This document shows positions 36,133-44,242 of a stretch of 64,000 nt of DNA, piece by piece. A program made the translations under genes and the position numbers. The stretch spans positions 1-64,000 of the forward strand of contig CAJOEZ010000006.1 of assembly GCA_905233685.1 (NCBI GenBank). The letters are read 5' to 3'. The first letter of the stretch is position 1. Each line of letters opens with the position of its first letter. Under the pieces are notes generated by a model. That model saw only the letters and a program-made list of their open reading frames with translations. It ran no database searches and was not told the DNA's origin. This DNA is from an uncultured Bacteroidales bacterium. GTDB taxonomy: Bacteria > Bacteroidota > Bacteroidia > Bacteroidales > F082.

Positions 36133-36249
36133 TATTTTTGCAGCGTCAAAAAGAGGAATTCGCAGAAAGGATGACAACCTTTATGGTCTTTTGACCGTTT
36201 CGAGCCTCAACTAACAAGCCATCGTGAAAACGGTGGCTTTGTTTATTTT
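36133..36249 (+). ncRNA. Candidate small RNA with own promoter and terminator
   Basis: A -7 box TATTTTTG (36133-36140) is followed by about 100 nt ending in a strong terminator: AAGCCATCGT (36216-36225) pairs with ACGGTGGCTT (36230-36239), then a T-rich tail. Between them are two small hairpins (AAAGG/CCTTT and GGTC/GACC) and a 7-codon ORF MTTFMVF. No plus-strand gene follows, so the transcript would be free-standing. It could be a small RNA or an orphan attenuator. The terminator overlaps the 3' end of the opposing gene. Confidence 0.45.
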
Positions 36250-36635
36250 GGAACAGTGATGCAATACTGCACTAATTCTTGATTGGAACGTTGTCTGCCG
36301 ATAGTTAGTTTGATGTTGTTGTATTGCATCATCAACAAAGCTTCGAATTGCTTTTGATTCTTTGTGTTTCGTTTGGCTGGCTTTGTATTGATTAGAATGG
36401 CATTTTCCAGAATCTCAGTTAGTTGGAATACAGCAAGTGTTGATTCGTAACTGCGCGATGCTTTTTCGTAGGTCTCGTTAATGGATAGAAATTTTACGTG
36501 GATATATTCGCTTAATCCTTTGTTCCATACCTTTTTGTCGGGATGTTCGGAAATCCATTTCGAGTAAAAGTCTTTGATTAACTTTTCACGAACCTTAATC
36601 TCTTCTTTTGTATGTCCAATGGGTATCTCTGCCAT
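36243..36635 (-). CDS. Uncharacterised small protein (paralogue of the gene at 24777)
   Basis: 130 residues, soluble and helical, no recognised family. It matches the protein at 24777 along its length (IPIGHTKEEIKVREKLIKDF; STLAVFQL; NTKNQKQFE; VQYCIT), with lower GC content than its neighbours. It has its own minus-strand -7 box (TACTTTTG, 36644-36651) close to the ATG. Two such orphan single-gene copies 11 kb apart suggest a small dispersed gene family. Confidence 0.65.
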   Translation of the reverse strand: MAEIPIGHTKEEIKVREKLIKDFYSKWISEHPDKKVWNKGLSEYIHVKFLSINETYEKASRSYESTLAVFQLTEILENAILINTKPAKRNTKNQKQFEALLMMQYNNIKLTIGRQRSNQELVQYCITVPK

Positions 36636-36643
36636 AATCGACG

Positions 36644-36651
36644 CAAAAGTA
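36644..36651 (-). promoter_or_regulatory. -7 promoter box of the 130-aa gene
   Basis: TACTTTTG on the minus strand, 8 nt from the ATG at 36635; the leader would be almost absent. Confidence 0.5.
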
Positions 36652-36657
36652 GCAAAT

Positions 36658-37551
36658 TTATGCTTTGGTTTTGTGTTTTTTCACCTCACCCAAAGTCTGT
36701 AAAACTACCGAAATGATTATCAGCGCGATACCAACAACAAACGAGAAATTCAGTTCCTTGTACTCGTTGAAAATGAACATCGAGAGGATGATGCTATAGA
36801 CGGGTTCCAAGTTGTAAGTCAGATTGACTGTGAAGGCAGGAATCCTTTGTAAGACAATAATTTGCAGCAAGCAGAGACCGATGGTGCAAACCACCACCAT
36901 GAAGGCGAGGTAGGGAATGTCCGTGCCGACGGGATAAAGTCGCCCGACGGGGATGAAATGGTTATAAATAGGTATGAGGCAGCTCAGGCCGATAAGTCCG
37001 CCGACCATTTCCCAAAGCAGCATGTTCTTGGTCTCATAATGCTTGCCGACACGCTGGTTGACAATGGCGAACAAAGCATAAAGCGCGGACGAAACCACAC
37101 CCAAAACAATGCCCAAGCGATAGCGCGAATCGAAGTGGAAAATGAGATAAATGCCGAGGATGGTGAGCAGGCTGAACAGGAACTCACGCCCGGAAAAACG
37201 GTGCTTGTTGATGATAGGCTCAAACAAGGCGGTGAAGAAGCCCACCAGCGAGAAGCACACCACGCCGATACTGACATTGGACGCCTTGATGGAGGCGTAG
37301 AAAAATACCCAATGCAGGCAAAGCAACATGCCCACGCCACCCATCTGCAAAATGTCCCTGAATTTGTATCGTTGTAGAGACGCACGGCCGTGCGTCTTGG
37401 ACACCCGCAAATAGACAAACATGATCAACGCCGCTGCGGCCATACGCCACCAGACGAGAACGGCGGAGTCGAGGGTGATGAGTCGTCCCAACACGCCCGT
37501 GAAGCCCGCGATGAACACTGAGAGATGGAGCAGCAAATAGTCCTTTTTCAT
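36658..37551 (-). CDS. EamA/DMT-family transporter
   Basis: 297 residues with ten membrane segments in two EamA halves (e.g. RLITLDSAVLVWWRMAAAALI; YNLEPVYSIILSMFIFNEYKEL). Drug/metabolite transporters of this kind export amino acids or other metabolites. The ATG at 37551 overlaps the stop of the RNA methyltransferase gene by 4 bp. The longer frame upstream is just that gene read out of frame. The cytoplasmic loop after helix 2 contains a dispersed palindrome translated as THGRASLQ, an in-frame insertion. Confidence 0.85.
   Translation of the reverse strand: MKKDYLLLHLSVFIAGFTGVLGRLITLDSAVLVWWRMAAAALIMFVYLRVSKTHGRASLQRYKFRDILQMGGVGMLLCLHWVFFYASIKASNVSIGVVCFSLVGFFTALFEPIINKHRFSGREFLFSLLTILGIYLIFHFDSRYRLGIVLGVVSSALYALFAIVNQRVGKHYETKNMLLWEMVGGLIGLSCLIPIYNHFIPVGRLYPVGTDIPYLAFMVVVCTIGLCLLQIIVLQRIPAFTVNLTYNLEPVYSIILSMFIFNEYKELNFSFVVGIALIIISVVLQTLGEVKKHKTKA
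37378..37397. repeat. Perfect 20-bp palindrome inside the EamA gene
   Basis: AGACGCACGG followed directly by its complement. It encodes THGRAS within SKTHGRASLQRYKF. The flanks (TTGTAGAG side) look like a mobile repetitive palindrome that kept the reading frame open. Confidence 0.75.
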
Positions 37552-38318
37552 GGCTTTCTCCTTTGGCGGACGGCCTCGAAAGTGACGATGGCGGTCGTGA
37601 CCGAAACGTTGAGCGAGTCGGCGATGCCATTCATGGGGATGATGATGTTTTGGTCGGCGGCCTCGACCCATTGTTGCGAAATTCCTGTGGCCTCGGTGCC
37701 CATCACCAAGGCGGAGGCTTTGCGGAAGTCGGCGTCAAGGTAGTCGATGGAGGCCTTGAGGTAGGTACAATAAACGGTTATCCCATTCTGTTTCAGCCAT
37801 TTGATGCATTCCTCAGTGGAGCAGGCATAGACGGGCACACTGAAAATGCAACCGATACTTGCCCGAATTGCATTCGGGTTGAAAAGGTCGGTGGCAGGGT
37901 CGGCGACGATGACGGCATCCACGCCTGCAGCGTCGGCGGTGCGCATCACAGCACCGAGGTTGCCGGGCTTCTCGACGGTTTCCAAAACGATAATCAGCGC
38001 GTCTTTCTTGGGTTTGAACTCGCTGAGGCTCTTGTATTTGGGTATGGCCACGGCCAACAGTCCGTCGCTGCCCTCGCGGTAGGCAATTTTGTCGAAAACC
38101 TCTTCCGTAACGGTCTCGGTGAACGTCGCCTTCACCTTGACTGGCTCGCGCAACAACGCCTCGCAAACATACAATTGCTCAATCTCAAAGCCGCAGGCCT
38201 GCGCCCGCTCGATTTCGCGCTGTCCCTCAATGAGGATGCGGTTCTGCTCGTGGCGTTTCGAAGCCTTTTGCAAGCGCACGAGGTTCTTTATTTTGGGGTT
38301 AGTTTTGCTTGTTATCAT
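37548..38318 (-). CDS. SpoU/TrmH-family RNA 2'-O-methyltransferase
   Basis: 256 residues. The N-terminal substrate-binding part (KIKNLVRLQKASKRHEQNRILIEGQREIERA) is followed by the SPOUT knot domain with ALIIVLETVEKPGNLGAVMRTADAAG (motif 1), ALVMGTEATGIS (motif 2) and IPMNGIADSLNVSVTTAI (motif 3). It methylates a ribose in rRNA or tRNA; the target is not deducible. The downstream EamA gene is translationally coupled. Confidence 0.9.
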   Translation of the reverse strand: MITSKTNPKIKNLVRLQKASKRHEQNRILIEGQREIERAQACGFEIEQLYVCEALLREPVKVKATFTETVTEEVFDKIAYREGSDGLLAVAIPKYKSLSEFKPKKDALIIVLETVEKPGNLGAVMRTADAAGVDAVIVADPATDLFNPNAIRASIGCIFSVPVYACSTEECIKWLKQNGITVYCTYLKASIDYLDADFRKASALVMGTEATGISQQWVEAADQNIIIPMNGIADSLNVSVTTAIVTFEAVRQRRKP

Positions 38319-38334
38319 TCTTGTTACTTGTTTC

Positions 38335-38409
38335 TCTGGATTGCTTCACTACGTTCGCAATGACGCAAAGCGTGGTTGTATTGTCATTGCGAGCGAAGCG
38401 TGGCAATCT
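38335..38409. repeat. Large REP-type inverted repeat
   Basis: ATTGCTTCACTACGTTCGC on the left is complementary, with a few mismatches, to GCGAGCGAAGCGTGGCAAT on the right, with GCAATGACG and GTCATTGCG as inner arms. It fills the space between the RNA methyltransferase gene and the second EamA gene. Confidence 0.7.
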
Positions 38410-39292
38410 ATTGTTTTGGTTTTATTTGAGACAGTACCAATCCAATCACGACCACCAAAATGCCAACAATTTTATTGACGGTCAGGCTTTCATGGATGAT
38501 GAAATAGCTGAAAATGGCCGTGAAAACGGGAATCAGGTTGGAATAGACATTGGCCCGCGATGCGCCTAATTTGCTGAAGGTGAAGGCCCACAAGGCGTAG
38601 GCAGCGGAACTGCAAAACACGCCGAGGCAGACCAACGGCACGATGTAACCGCCCACATTGGCGAAGTTGGACGGCTCGAAACGCTCCATGATGAGCGTCA
38701 AAGGGATGAAGTAAATCATGCCGATGATGTTTTGCATCCAAGTGATAGTCAGTGGTTTGTAGAGTCTTGTCAGTTTGATGAGCGCGATGGAATAGCCCAC
38801 GGCCACCACAACGGCTCCAAATAGGAAAAGGATGCCTTTGGGCGAGGCAGTGAACTCGAGGTTTTTGTTGAGTAGCAGCACGATAACGCCGACAAAAGAG
38901 GTGATGAATCCTACGATGTTCATTGGAGTGAGTCTCTCTTTCAGAAAGATACGTGCGGCTATGGGCGTCACCAAGGGAATCATGGCGATGATGCCCGAAC
39001 CGATGATGGGGGAGGTGTTTTTCAACCCGTAGCCTTCGAAAATGAAGTAGAGGAACGGTTCGAACATGGCCGCTAAAGCAAAAAGTCCCAAGTGTTCTTT
39101 CTTGACTTTCTCGTTGAGGCGAAACACGAAAAGTATCGCAGTGAGGAAGATGGTGGCCACCACCAAGCGAAGGAAAATGGTCGCCGTAGGATTCAGATTT
39201 TCATACACTTGCGTGGACCAAACAAACGACATCCCCCAAAAAATCATGGCAACGATGCCGGCCAAATGAACAATGTAGTTTCGGTTTTTCAT
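38408..39292 (-). CDS. EamA/DMT-family transporter
   Basis: 294 residues, ten membrane segments, two EamA repeats (MIFWGMSFVWSTQVYENLNP; LGASRANVYSNLIPVFTAIFSYFII). It is a metabolite exporter of unknown specificity. The stop codon overlaps the edge of the REP-type repeat. It is separated from the other EamA gene by the RNA methyltransferase gene, and the two EamA proteins are only distantly alike, so a recent tandem duplication is not indicated. Confidence 0.87.
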   Translation of the reverse strand: MKNRNYIVHLAGIVAMIFWGMSFVWSTQVYENLNPTATIFLRLVVATIFLTAILFVFRLNEKVKKEHLGLFALAAMFEPFLYFIFEGYGLKNTSPIIGSGIIAMIPLVTPIAARIFLKERLTPMNIVGFITSFVGVIVLLLNKNLEFTASPKGILFLFGAVVVAVGYSIALIKLTRLYKPLTITWMQNIIGMIYFIPLTLIMERFEPSNFANVGGYIVPLVCLGVFCSSAAYALWAFTFSKLGASRANVYSNLIPVFTAIFSYFIIHESLTVNKIVGILVVVIGLVLSQIKPKQ

Positions 39293-39358
39293 GCGGCAAA
39301 ATTACGTTTTTTTGAGATTGTTTTTCCGATGTGGAACATTTCGGCAAGATATTTGTAG

Positions 39359-39366
39359 TAAATTTG
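39359..39366 (+). promoter_or_regulatory. -7 promoter box of the collagen-motif lipoprotein gene
   Basis: TAAATTTG followed by GCAGCGTCAAA, the same downstream stretch as in the candidate small RNA promoter at 36133. The leader would be about 46 nt. Confidence 0.5.
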
Positions 39367-39417
39367 CAGCGTCAAATGAAAGTCAAATTTAAGTTTAATA
39401 ATTAAAAATCTCTAAAA

Positions 39418-39972
39418 ATGAAAAAGTTAAGTATTATCTGCATGACGGTTTTGGCCGTTTTCGCGATGGCCTCGTGTCGCGGCCCGATGGGTCCGCAAGG
39501 CCCCGCAGGACATGATGGCAACGCCAACGTTGCTTCTTCGACAGTAACCGTCTATCCCAATAACTGGGAATGGGATCGTCTTTTCACCGATGGCCAAGGG
39601 CATGAAAGAGGCCGTTACATTGTGACTATTGATTATCCTGCCATCAATAACAATGTTTACAATTATGGCGCAGTGCTCGTTTACATGGATGTCGAAGGCA
39701 CTTGGTCGCAAGTTCCGCTTACCTACTACTACAGCCCTGACGATGATGAGAATGGCAACCCCAACCTTTACGAGGCTTCAATTGAAGTTGCCACGCTCAA
39801 CGATGGAGGCGTGCGCATCTTCTGGACGGAAAGCGATTTCTGGAAAGTTGACCGTCCCGACACCCATAGGTTCAAGATTGTGGCCATTGAGGCTTCTGTC
39901 TATTCCAACCGAAGCGATGTGGACTACAGCAACTACGAGGCCGTGAAGACCGCCTTCCAATTGGCTGACTGA
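39418..39972 (+). CDS. Lipoprotein with short collagen-like motif
   Basis: 184 residues with a lipobox (FAMASC, Cys20) immediately followed by three GxP-type triplets (GPMGPQGPAGHDGN). The rest is a beta-rich domain (YIVTIDYPAINNNVYNYGAVLVYMD in part; DRPDTHRFKIVAIEAS). Such proteins are common in Bacteroidales as single-domain surface lipoproteins of unknown role. Own promoter and terminator, so monocistronic. Confidence 0.75.
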   Translation: MKKLSIICMTVLAVFAMASCRGPMGPQGPAGHDGNANVASSTVTVYPNNWEWDRLFTDGQGHERGRYIVTIDYPAINNNVYNYGAVLVYMDVEGTWSQVPLTYYYSPDDDENGNPNLYEASIEVATLNDGGVRIFWTESDFWKVDRPDTHRFKIVAIEASVYSNRSDVDYSNYEAVKTAFQLAD

Positions 39973-40000
39973 TTGGGAATTAAGAGAGTCAATCACATGA

Positions 40001-40028
40001 AGACTCGTCCAAAAGACGGGTCTTTTTT
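40001..40028 (+). terminator. Terminator of the collagen-motif lipoprotein gene
   Basis: AGACTCGTC pairs with GACGGGTCT (one G-T pair), followed by seven T. Confidence 0.8.
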
Positions 40029-40030
40029 TG

Positions 40031-40124
40031 TTTCACGCAGAATCCGCAGAATCCGCAGAAGCGCAAAGCGGAGTAAATTTATTGTCCGGTAGGTTTCCCA
40101 TAGTTCTGCGATTTCTGCGTGAGA
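40031..40124. repeat. Inverted repeat of the CACGCAGAA type
   Basis: TTTCACGCAGAA on the left and TTCTGCGATTTCTGCGTGA on the right form a long imperfect inverted repeat. The left arm includes a doubled AATCCGCAG. It is an intergenic dispersed repeat between convergent genes. Confidence 0.6.
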
Positions 40125-40142
40125 AAAATACTGCCTGAGATA

Positions 40143-41099
40143 TTACTGCATCATCAACGAAAACCACATGAACCCGACATAGCCTAAAGTGAGCAAAGCT
40201 CCTTCCCAGCGGGAGATTTTGCGGCCTTTGCCCGTGAAAACGAACATCAGCATAAGGATGTTGGCGGCGAAGAGAATCATCAATTGCTTGTTCATCATCG
40301 GGTCGAAAGGCAACGGCGTGATGAGCGCACTGATGCCCAACACTATGAAGATGTTCAAAATATTGGAACCCAATACATTACCGATGGCGATACCCGAGTT
40401 TTTCTTCAGCGCCGCCACAATGGAGGTGATGAGTTCGGGTAGAGAAGTGGCTGTAGCTACCACGGTCAGGCCGATGGTGCTTTCGCTCATGCCCCATTGT
40501 TTGGCCAAGATTTGCGCATTGCGGGAAACCAATTCTCCACCAATGTAAAGTCCTATAATTCCAGCAATTAGTGCAAGAATGGTTTTGCCCCACGGCATGG
40601 CTTCCTGAATGTCTTCAGTTTCCTCTTTCGGGTCGTTTTTCAGCATGGTGAGGAGCAGGTAGGCGAAGCCCACCAGCAGCAGTGCGATGCCCTCCATCCA
40701 GTTGATGGTGCGGGCAGAGCCAGTGAAGAAGTCGTTGGCCATCAGCGCGATGGCGAGTGTGGCCACGAAGCCGGCGGGGATGTCGCGGCGGATAGAGACG
40801 CGGCTCACGTCGATGGGCCAGATGAGCGAACTCACGCCCAGAATGAGCAGAATGTTCATCGTGTTGCTCCCAATGATGTTGCCGATGGCCAAGCCCGGAC
40901 TGCCTTTGGCGCAAGAAAAGATGTTGACAATCATCTCAGGCAGCGAAGTGCCGAAAGCCACGATGGTCAGCCCGATGATGAGTGGTGAAAGCTTGGCGCG
41001 GATGCCCACGCTGGTGGCCCCGTTGACGAGCCAGTTTGCGCCCAGAATCAAGGCCACGAAGCCGACGGCCAATAATAATAAAGGTAATAGCGAGTCCAT
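40143..41099 (-). CDS. Calcium/sodium antiporter (CaCA family)
   Basis: 318 residues, inner membrane, two homologous halves of five helices. The ion-binding alpha repeats are LTIVAFGTSLPEMIVN (about residues 44-59) and VVATATSLPELITS (second half). It exchanges Ca2+ for Na+ or H+. The ATG at 41099 shares one base with the stop codon of yggS (TGATG), so the pair is translationally coupled. Confidence 0.9.
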   Translation of the reverse strand: MDSLLPLLLLAVGFVALILGANWLVNGATSVGIRAKLSPLIIGLTIVAFGTSLPEMIVNIFSCAKGSPGLAIGNIIGSNTMNILLILGVSSLIWPIDVSRVSIRRDIPAGFVATLAIALMANDFFTGSARTINWMEGIALLLVGFAYLLLTMLKNDPKEETEDIQEAMPWGKTILALIAGIIGLYIGGELVSRNAQILAKQWGMSESTIGLTVVATATSLPELITSIVAALKKNSGIAIGNVLGSNILNIFIVLGISALITPLPFDPMMNKQLMILFAANILMLMFVFTGKGRKISRWEGALLTLGYVGFMWFSLMMQ

Positions 41100-41770
41100 C
41101 AAATGTTGTAGTTTCGTGCTCCAAAAATCTTACTCCCAACCCTAACCAAAGTCGCGCCTTCCTCCACGGCAATCGGATAGTCTTCCGACATTCCCATCGA
41201 AAGCTCCTTGAATTGCGGCTGGTCTGCGAAATAGTCTGCCTTGAGGGTGTCGAAAATCTCCTTCAAGTGCTTAAATTCTTTACGGACTTCGGCCTCATCG
41301 TCGGTGAAAGTGGCCATACCCATCACGCCGCATATGCGGATGTTTTGCATCTGTTTGAACGCTTCTGAATCAAGCAGTTGTCGGGCTTCTTCCATGTCAA
41401 GGCCGAATTTGGTTTCCTCTTGCGCGATGTGGAATTGAAGCAGGCAATCCACAACGCGGTCGTGCTTTTTGGCTTCCTTGTTGACGGCTTCGAGCAGGTT
41501 GGCCGAGTCGATGCTGTGGATGAGCGTGACGAAGGGGATGATGTATTTGATTTTGTTGGTCTGCAAGTGGCCGATGAAATGCCATTGGATGTCTTGCGGC
41601 AGTGCCTCATGCTTGTCGCGCATCTCAAGGGCATGGTTTTCGCCGAACACGCGCTGCCCCGCGTCGTAGGCTTCCTGCAAGTCGCTGACGGGCTTGGTCT
41701 TGCTGACGGCCACCAAAGTCACAGACTCGGGTAGCGTCTCCTTTATTTTCAATAGGTTCTCTTTAATCAT
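41099..41770 (-). CDS. YggS-family pyridoxal phosphate homeostasis protein
   Basis: 223 residues, cytoplasmic PLP-binding protein with the alanine-racemase N-terminal barrel. VTLVAVSKTKPVSDL carries the PLP lysine, and QWHFIGHLQTNKIKYI and SMGMSEDYPIAVEEGATLVRVGSKIFG are the other signatures. Members balance vitamin B6 forms and affect amino-acid metabolism. Full length. It is translationally coupled to the antiporter, with no known functional link. Confidence 0.92.
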   Translation of the reverse strand: MIKENLLKIKETLPESVTLVAVSKTKPVSDLQEAYDAGQRVFGENHALEMRDKHEALPQDIQWHFIGHLQTNKIKYIIPFVTLIHSIDSANLLEAVNKEAKKHDRVVDCLLQFHIAQEETKFGLDMEEARQLLDSEAFKQMQNIRICGVMGMATFTDDEAEVRKEFKHLKEIFDTLKADYFADQPQFKELSMGMSEDYPIAVEEGATLVRVGSKIFGARNYNI

Positions 41771-41786
41771 GATTCTTTGTTTTTTG

Positions 41787-41865
41787 ACTTCGGGACTTCG
41801 GGACGCGGGACTTCGAGACTTCCTTGTCGCTTTGCGTCACTGCGAGGCACGAAGCAGTCCATCTT
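41787..41865. repeat. Dispersed GACTTCGGGAC-type repeat block
   Basis: Three tandem copies of the motif GACTTCGGGAC or variants are followed by GCGTCACTGCGAGGCACGAAGCA, which resembles one arm of the REP at 38335. It is intergenic clutter just upstream of yggS and may be transcribed in its leader. Confidence 0.5.
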
Positions 41866-41933
41866 ATTTGAGCAGACAAAGGTACAACAATTTGATGGAA
41901 TGGCGAATTATTCTTTTGTGTTTTGAAAATTTC

Positions 41934-42044
41934 GCCAACTCGCCGAGCGGGTTTTTGCCAAGTTCCCAAACAAAAATCGGCCAAATTCCCAAATGAAATC
42001 GTGCCAAGTTCCCAAATGAAATCGTGCCAAGTTCCCAAATAAAG
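41934..42044. repeat. Iteron array, 23-bp period, upstream of the ATPase/MNT-HEPN cassette
   Basis: Five units start at 41934 (degenerate), 41957, 41980, 42003 and 42026, exactly 23 bp apart, with the core GCCAAGTTCCCAAA and a trailing ATCG. The array ends 10 bp before the -33 element of the ATPase promoter. A second, shorter copy of the same array lies at 44243-44302, beyond the cassette. Confidence 0.85.
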
Positions 42045-42053
42045 AAAGAAAAA

Positions 42054-42085
42054 TTTGTGTAATTGATTGGTTTGTATTATTTTTG
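42054..42085 (+). promoter_or_regulatory. Promoter of the second AAA/DUF4143 ATPase
   Basis: TTTG (42054-42057), 20 nt spacer, TATTTTTG (42078-42085): a near-ideal Bacteroidetes -33/-7 pair. Expected start about 42091, so the ATG at 42109 (or 42097) is used and not the TTG at 42067. Confidence 0.75.
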
Positions 42086-42108
42086 CAGCGAATTTAATGA
42101 TACTCGCC

Positions 42109-43386
42109 ATGAGCGTTTACAAGTCACGAATTGCCGATCAAATGTTGGCTGCAAGATTGAGGAGAAAAGGGGCTGTGCTGATAGAGGGTCCCAAATGGTG
42201 CGGAAAAACGACCACTGCCGAGCAGCAGGCAGCAAGTGTTCTATATATGGCAGACCCGATGCGTAAGCAGCAGAACCTACAGGCCGCAAAAATTAATGTA
42301 CAGCAACTCCTTGCTGGCGACACACCTCGGCTTATCGACGAGTGGCAGATTGCGCCGTCGCTTTGGGATAGCGTGAGGTTTGAAGTCGATCATCGTAAGG
42401 GTTGGGGGCATTTTATTCTCACGGGAAGCAGTGTGCCGCCATCGACCGATGAGATATTTCATTCTGGCACAGGCCGTTTTGCCAAATTGAAGATGCGAAC
42501 GATGTCGCTGTTTGAATCAGGCGATTCAACTGGAACGGTAAGTCTATCGGAATTGTTTGACGGAGAGAGAAAGCCTGTTTCGGGAAACAGCCATATAGAC
42601 ATCAACCGTTTGGCATATCTGATTTGCCGAGGCGGTTGGCCAGGCGCATTGGATATGGACGAAACGGATTCATTAGCCCAAGCCTTTGATTATTATGATG
42701 TTGTGTGCGACAGCGACATATCCCGTGTTGATGATGTGCAGCGCGACCCGCAAAGAGTGCGCCTGCTCATGCGCTCGTATGCCCGTCACCAAGGTACAAC
42801 GGCCACCATCGGCACCATTCTTGAAGACTTAAAGGCAAATGAGGCAAGTGGTTTGTCGGACAATACCGTGTACGATTATATCAAGGCACTCAAGAAAATT
42901 TTTGTGATTGAGGATATGCCCGCGTGGAATCCCAATCTTAGAAGCAAGACGGCGATTCGCACGAGCGACAACCATTATTTCATTGATTCGAGCATAGCGA
43001 CAACAGCATTGGGAGCTAGTCCGAACGATTTGTTGAACGACTTGGAAACCATGGGGTTGATGTTTGAAACGCTTGCCGTTCGCGACCTCAGAGTATATGC
43101 CGATGCTTTGGACGGACAAGTGTATCACTATCGCGACAAGAAAGGCTTGGAATGTGATGCCGTCGTCCATTTAAGGAACGGTTCATACGGACTGATTGAA
43201 ATAAAATTAGGTGGCGACACGCTGATTGATGAAGGCGCGAAGTCGCTCACCACATTGGCTGCCGACATTGATACCATTCGCATGAAATCTCCGTCGTTTC
43301 TGATGGTTTTGACTGGAATAGGCGATTTTTCGTATCAAAGGGATGACGGCGTTTATGTGGTGCCGGTGGGGTGCTTGAGGGATTGA
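42109..43386 (+). CDS. AAA ATPase with DUF4143 domain
   Basis: 425 residues. Walker A is GPKWCGKTT (27-35), Walker B LIDE (75-78), then the sensor ILTGSS. The DUF4143 half ends with a nuclease-like segment GLECDAVVHL...YGLIEIKLGG (D and ExK spacing of PD-(D/E)xK folds). The biochemical role of this family is unsettled. Two ATGs (42097, 42109) lie just after the promoter, and the second gives the family's usual start (YKSRIADQML). Immediately downstream is an MNT-HEPN pair with its own promoter. Confidence 0.85.
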   Translation: MSVYKSRIADQMLAARLRRKGAVLIEGPKWCGKTTTAEQQAASVLYMADPMRKQQNLQAAKINVQQLLAGDTPRLIDEWQIAPSLWDSVRFEVDHRKGWGHFILTGSSVPPSTDEIFHSGTGRFAKLKMRTMSLFESGDSTGTVSLSELFDGERKPVSGNSHIDINRLAYLICRGGWPGALDMDETDSLAQAFDYYDVVCDSDISRVDDVQRDPQRVRLLMRSYARHQGTTATIGTILEDLKANEASGLSDNTVYDYIKALKKIFVIEDMPAWNPNLRSKTAIRTSDNHYFIDSSIATTALGASPNDLLNDLETMGLMFETLAVRDLRVYADALDGQVYHYRDKKGLECDAVVHLRNGSYGLIEIKLGGDTLIDEGAKSLTTLAADIDTIRMKSPSFLMVLTGIGDFSYQRDDGVYVVPVGCLRD

Positions 43387-43432
43387 AAGGAGGAAATGAA
43401 AACCAAAAGTGGCAAGGAATCGATATTTTTTG

Positions 43433-43440
43433 TAGTTTTG
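43433..43440 (+). promoter_or_regulatory. -7 promoter box of the MNT-HEPN operon
   Basis: TAGTTTTG, 18 nt before the ATG at 43458; fits TAnnTTTG. Confidence 0.55.
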
Positions 43441-43457
43441 CACAAAATTGAAATTGT

Positions 43458-43781
43458 ATGTTATCGGAAAAAGAGACCATATTAAGTTCCATTCGTGCTT
43501 TGGGTGCCAAGGTGCTGCCCGAAGGAGCGAGGCTTATTCTGTTTGGTTCTCAAGCTCGCAACGATGCGCGTGACGATTCCGACTGGGATTTGCTCATCTT
43601 GCTCAATGACCAGCAACTACAAAAAGACACCTTTGGTGCGTATGCCTATCCTTTCGTTGAGTTAGGCTGGGGATATGGCACTTATTTCAGCCCGAAAATC
43701 TACACCTACTCGGAATGGGCAAAACGAAAAGGAACGCTTTTTTATGACAATGTTGATAGGGAAGGAGTGATATTATGCTGA
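43458..43781 (+). CDS. MNT-type nucleotidyltransferase antitoxin
   Basis: 107 residues. The minimal nucleotidyltransferase signature GSQARNDARDDSDWD (residues 30-44) has the GS and the DxD pair intact. MNT proteins paired with HEPN proteins act as antitoxins that modify the toxin, for example by adding AMP. The 3' end overlaps the HEPN gene by 7 bp, giving tight coupling in the usual order for this pair. Confidence 0.87.
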   Translation: MLSEKETILSSIRALGAKVLPEGARLILFGSQARNDARDDSDWDLLILLNDQQLQKDTFGAYAYPFVELGWGYGTYFSPKIYTYSEWAKRKGTLFYDNVDREGVILC

Positions 43782-44185
43782 CTGATGAAGAAAGAAAAGC
43801 CTTGGTGGGCAACAAGGTAAGACGCTCAAGAGAAACATGGGTTGAGACCAAGGGCATCATTGAAAGCAAGTATTGGCATGCAGCAGCAAATAGAATGTAT
43901 TATGCCTGTTATTACATGGTATCGGCCTTGTTGTTGAAAAATGGACAGAGCAGCCACACACACGGTGGCACTATCGGCCTTTTTGGATTGCATTTTATCA
44001 AAACTGGAATTGTTTCTTCGGAGTTGGGGAAATTTTACAGCGAGCTTTTTGAACTGCGGCAAACAGGAGACTATGACGATTGGAAAGTGGTTACGGAAGC
44101 AGACATCATGCCTTTGGCATCTACCGTTGAGGTCTTTCTTGATACATTGGAGGGTGTTATCAGAAAGGATGGGTATTTAGACTAA
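43775..44185 (+). CDS. HEPN-domain toxin (UPF0332 type)
   Basis: 136 residues, all helical. AAANRMYYACYYMVSALLL, THGGTIGLFGLHFIKTG and FELRQTGDYDDW are the conserved blocks of the UPF0332-like HEPN family, with Arg95 in the position of the RNase-type motif. HEPN partners of MNT proteins are RNases or growth inhibitors. The ATG has a good ribosome-binding site (AAGGAG, 6-7 nt before). It forms a two-gene toxin-antitoxin operon with the upstream MNT gene. Confidence 0.85.
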   Translation: MLTDEERKALVGNKVRRSRETWVETKGIIESKYWHAAANRMYYACYYMVSALLLKNGQSSHTHGGTIGLFGLHFIKTGIVSSELGKFYSELFELRQTGDYDDWKVVTEADIMPLASTVEVFLDTLEGVIRKDGYLD

Positions 44186-44242
44186 TCCTTCAAATATCAA
44201 ATATAGTTTTGGTGTTGTGCTTATTTTGTCAGTTCATTTTTC

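Noticed and set aside
41934-42044. CRISPR array
   Set aside because: The period is 23 bp with no unique spacers between repeats; it is a plain iteron array with no cas genes nearby.
43458-44185. MNT-HEPN as part of a larger abortive-infection or CRISPR-ancillary system
   Set aside because: The pair has its own promoter and standard two-gene structure; nothing beyond the upstream ATPase links it to a larger system.
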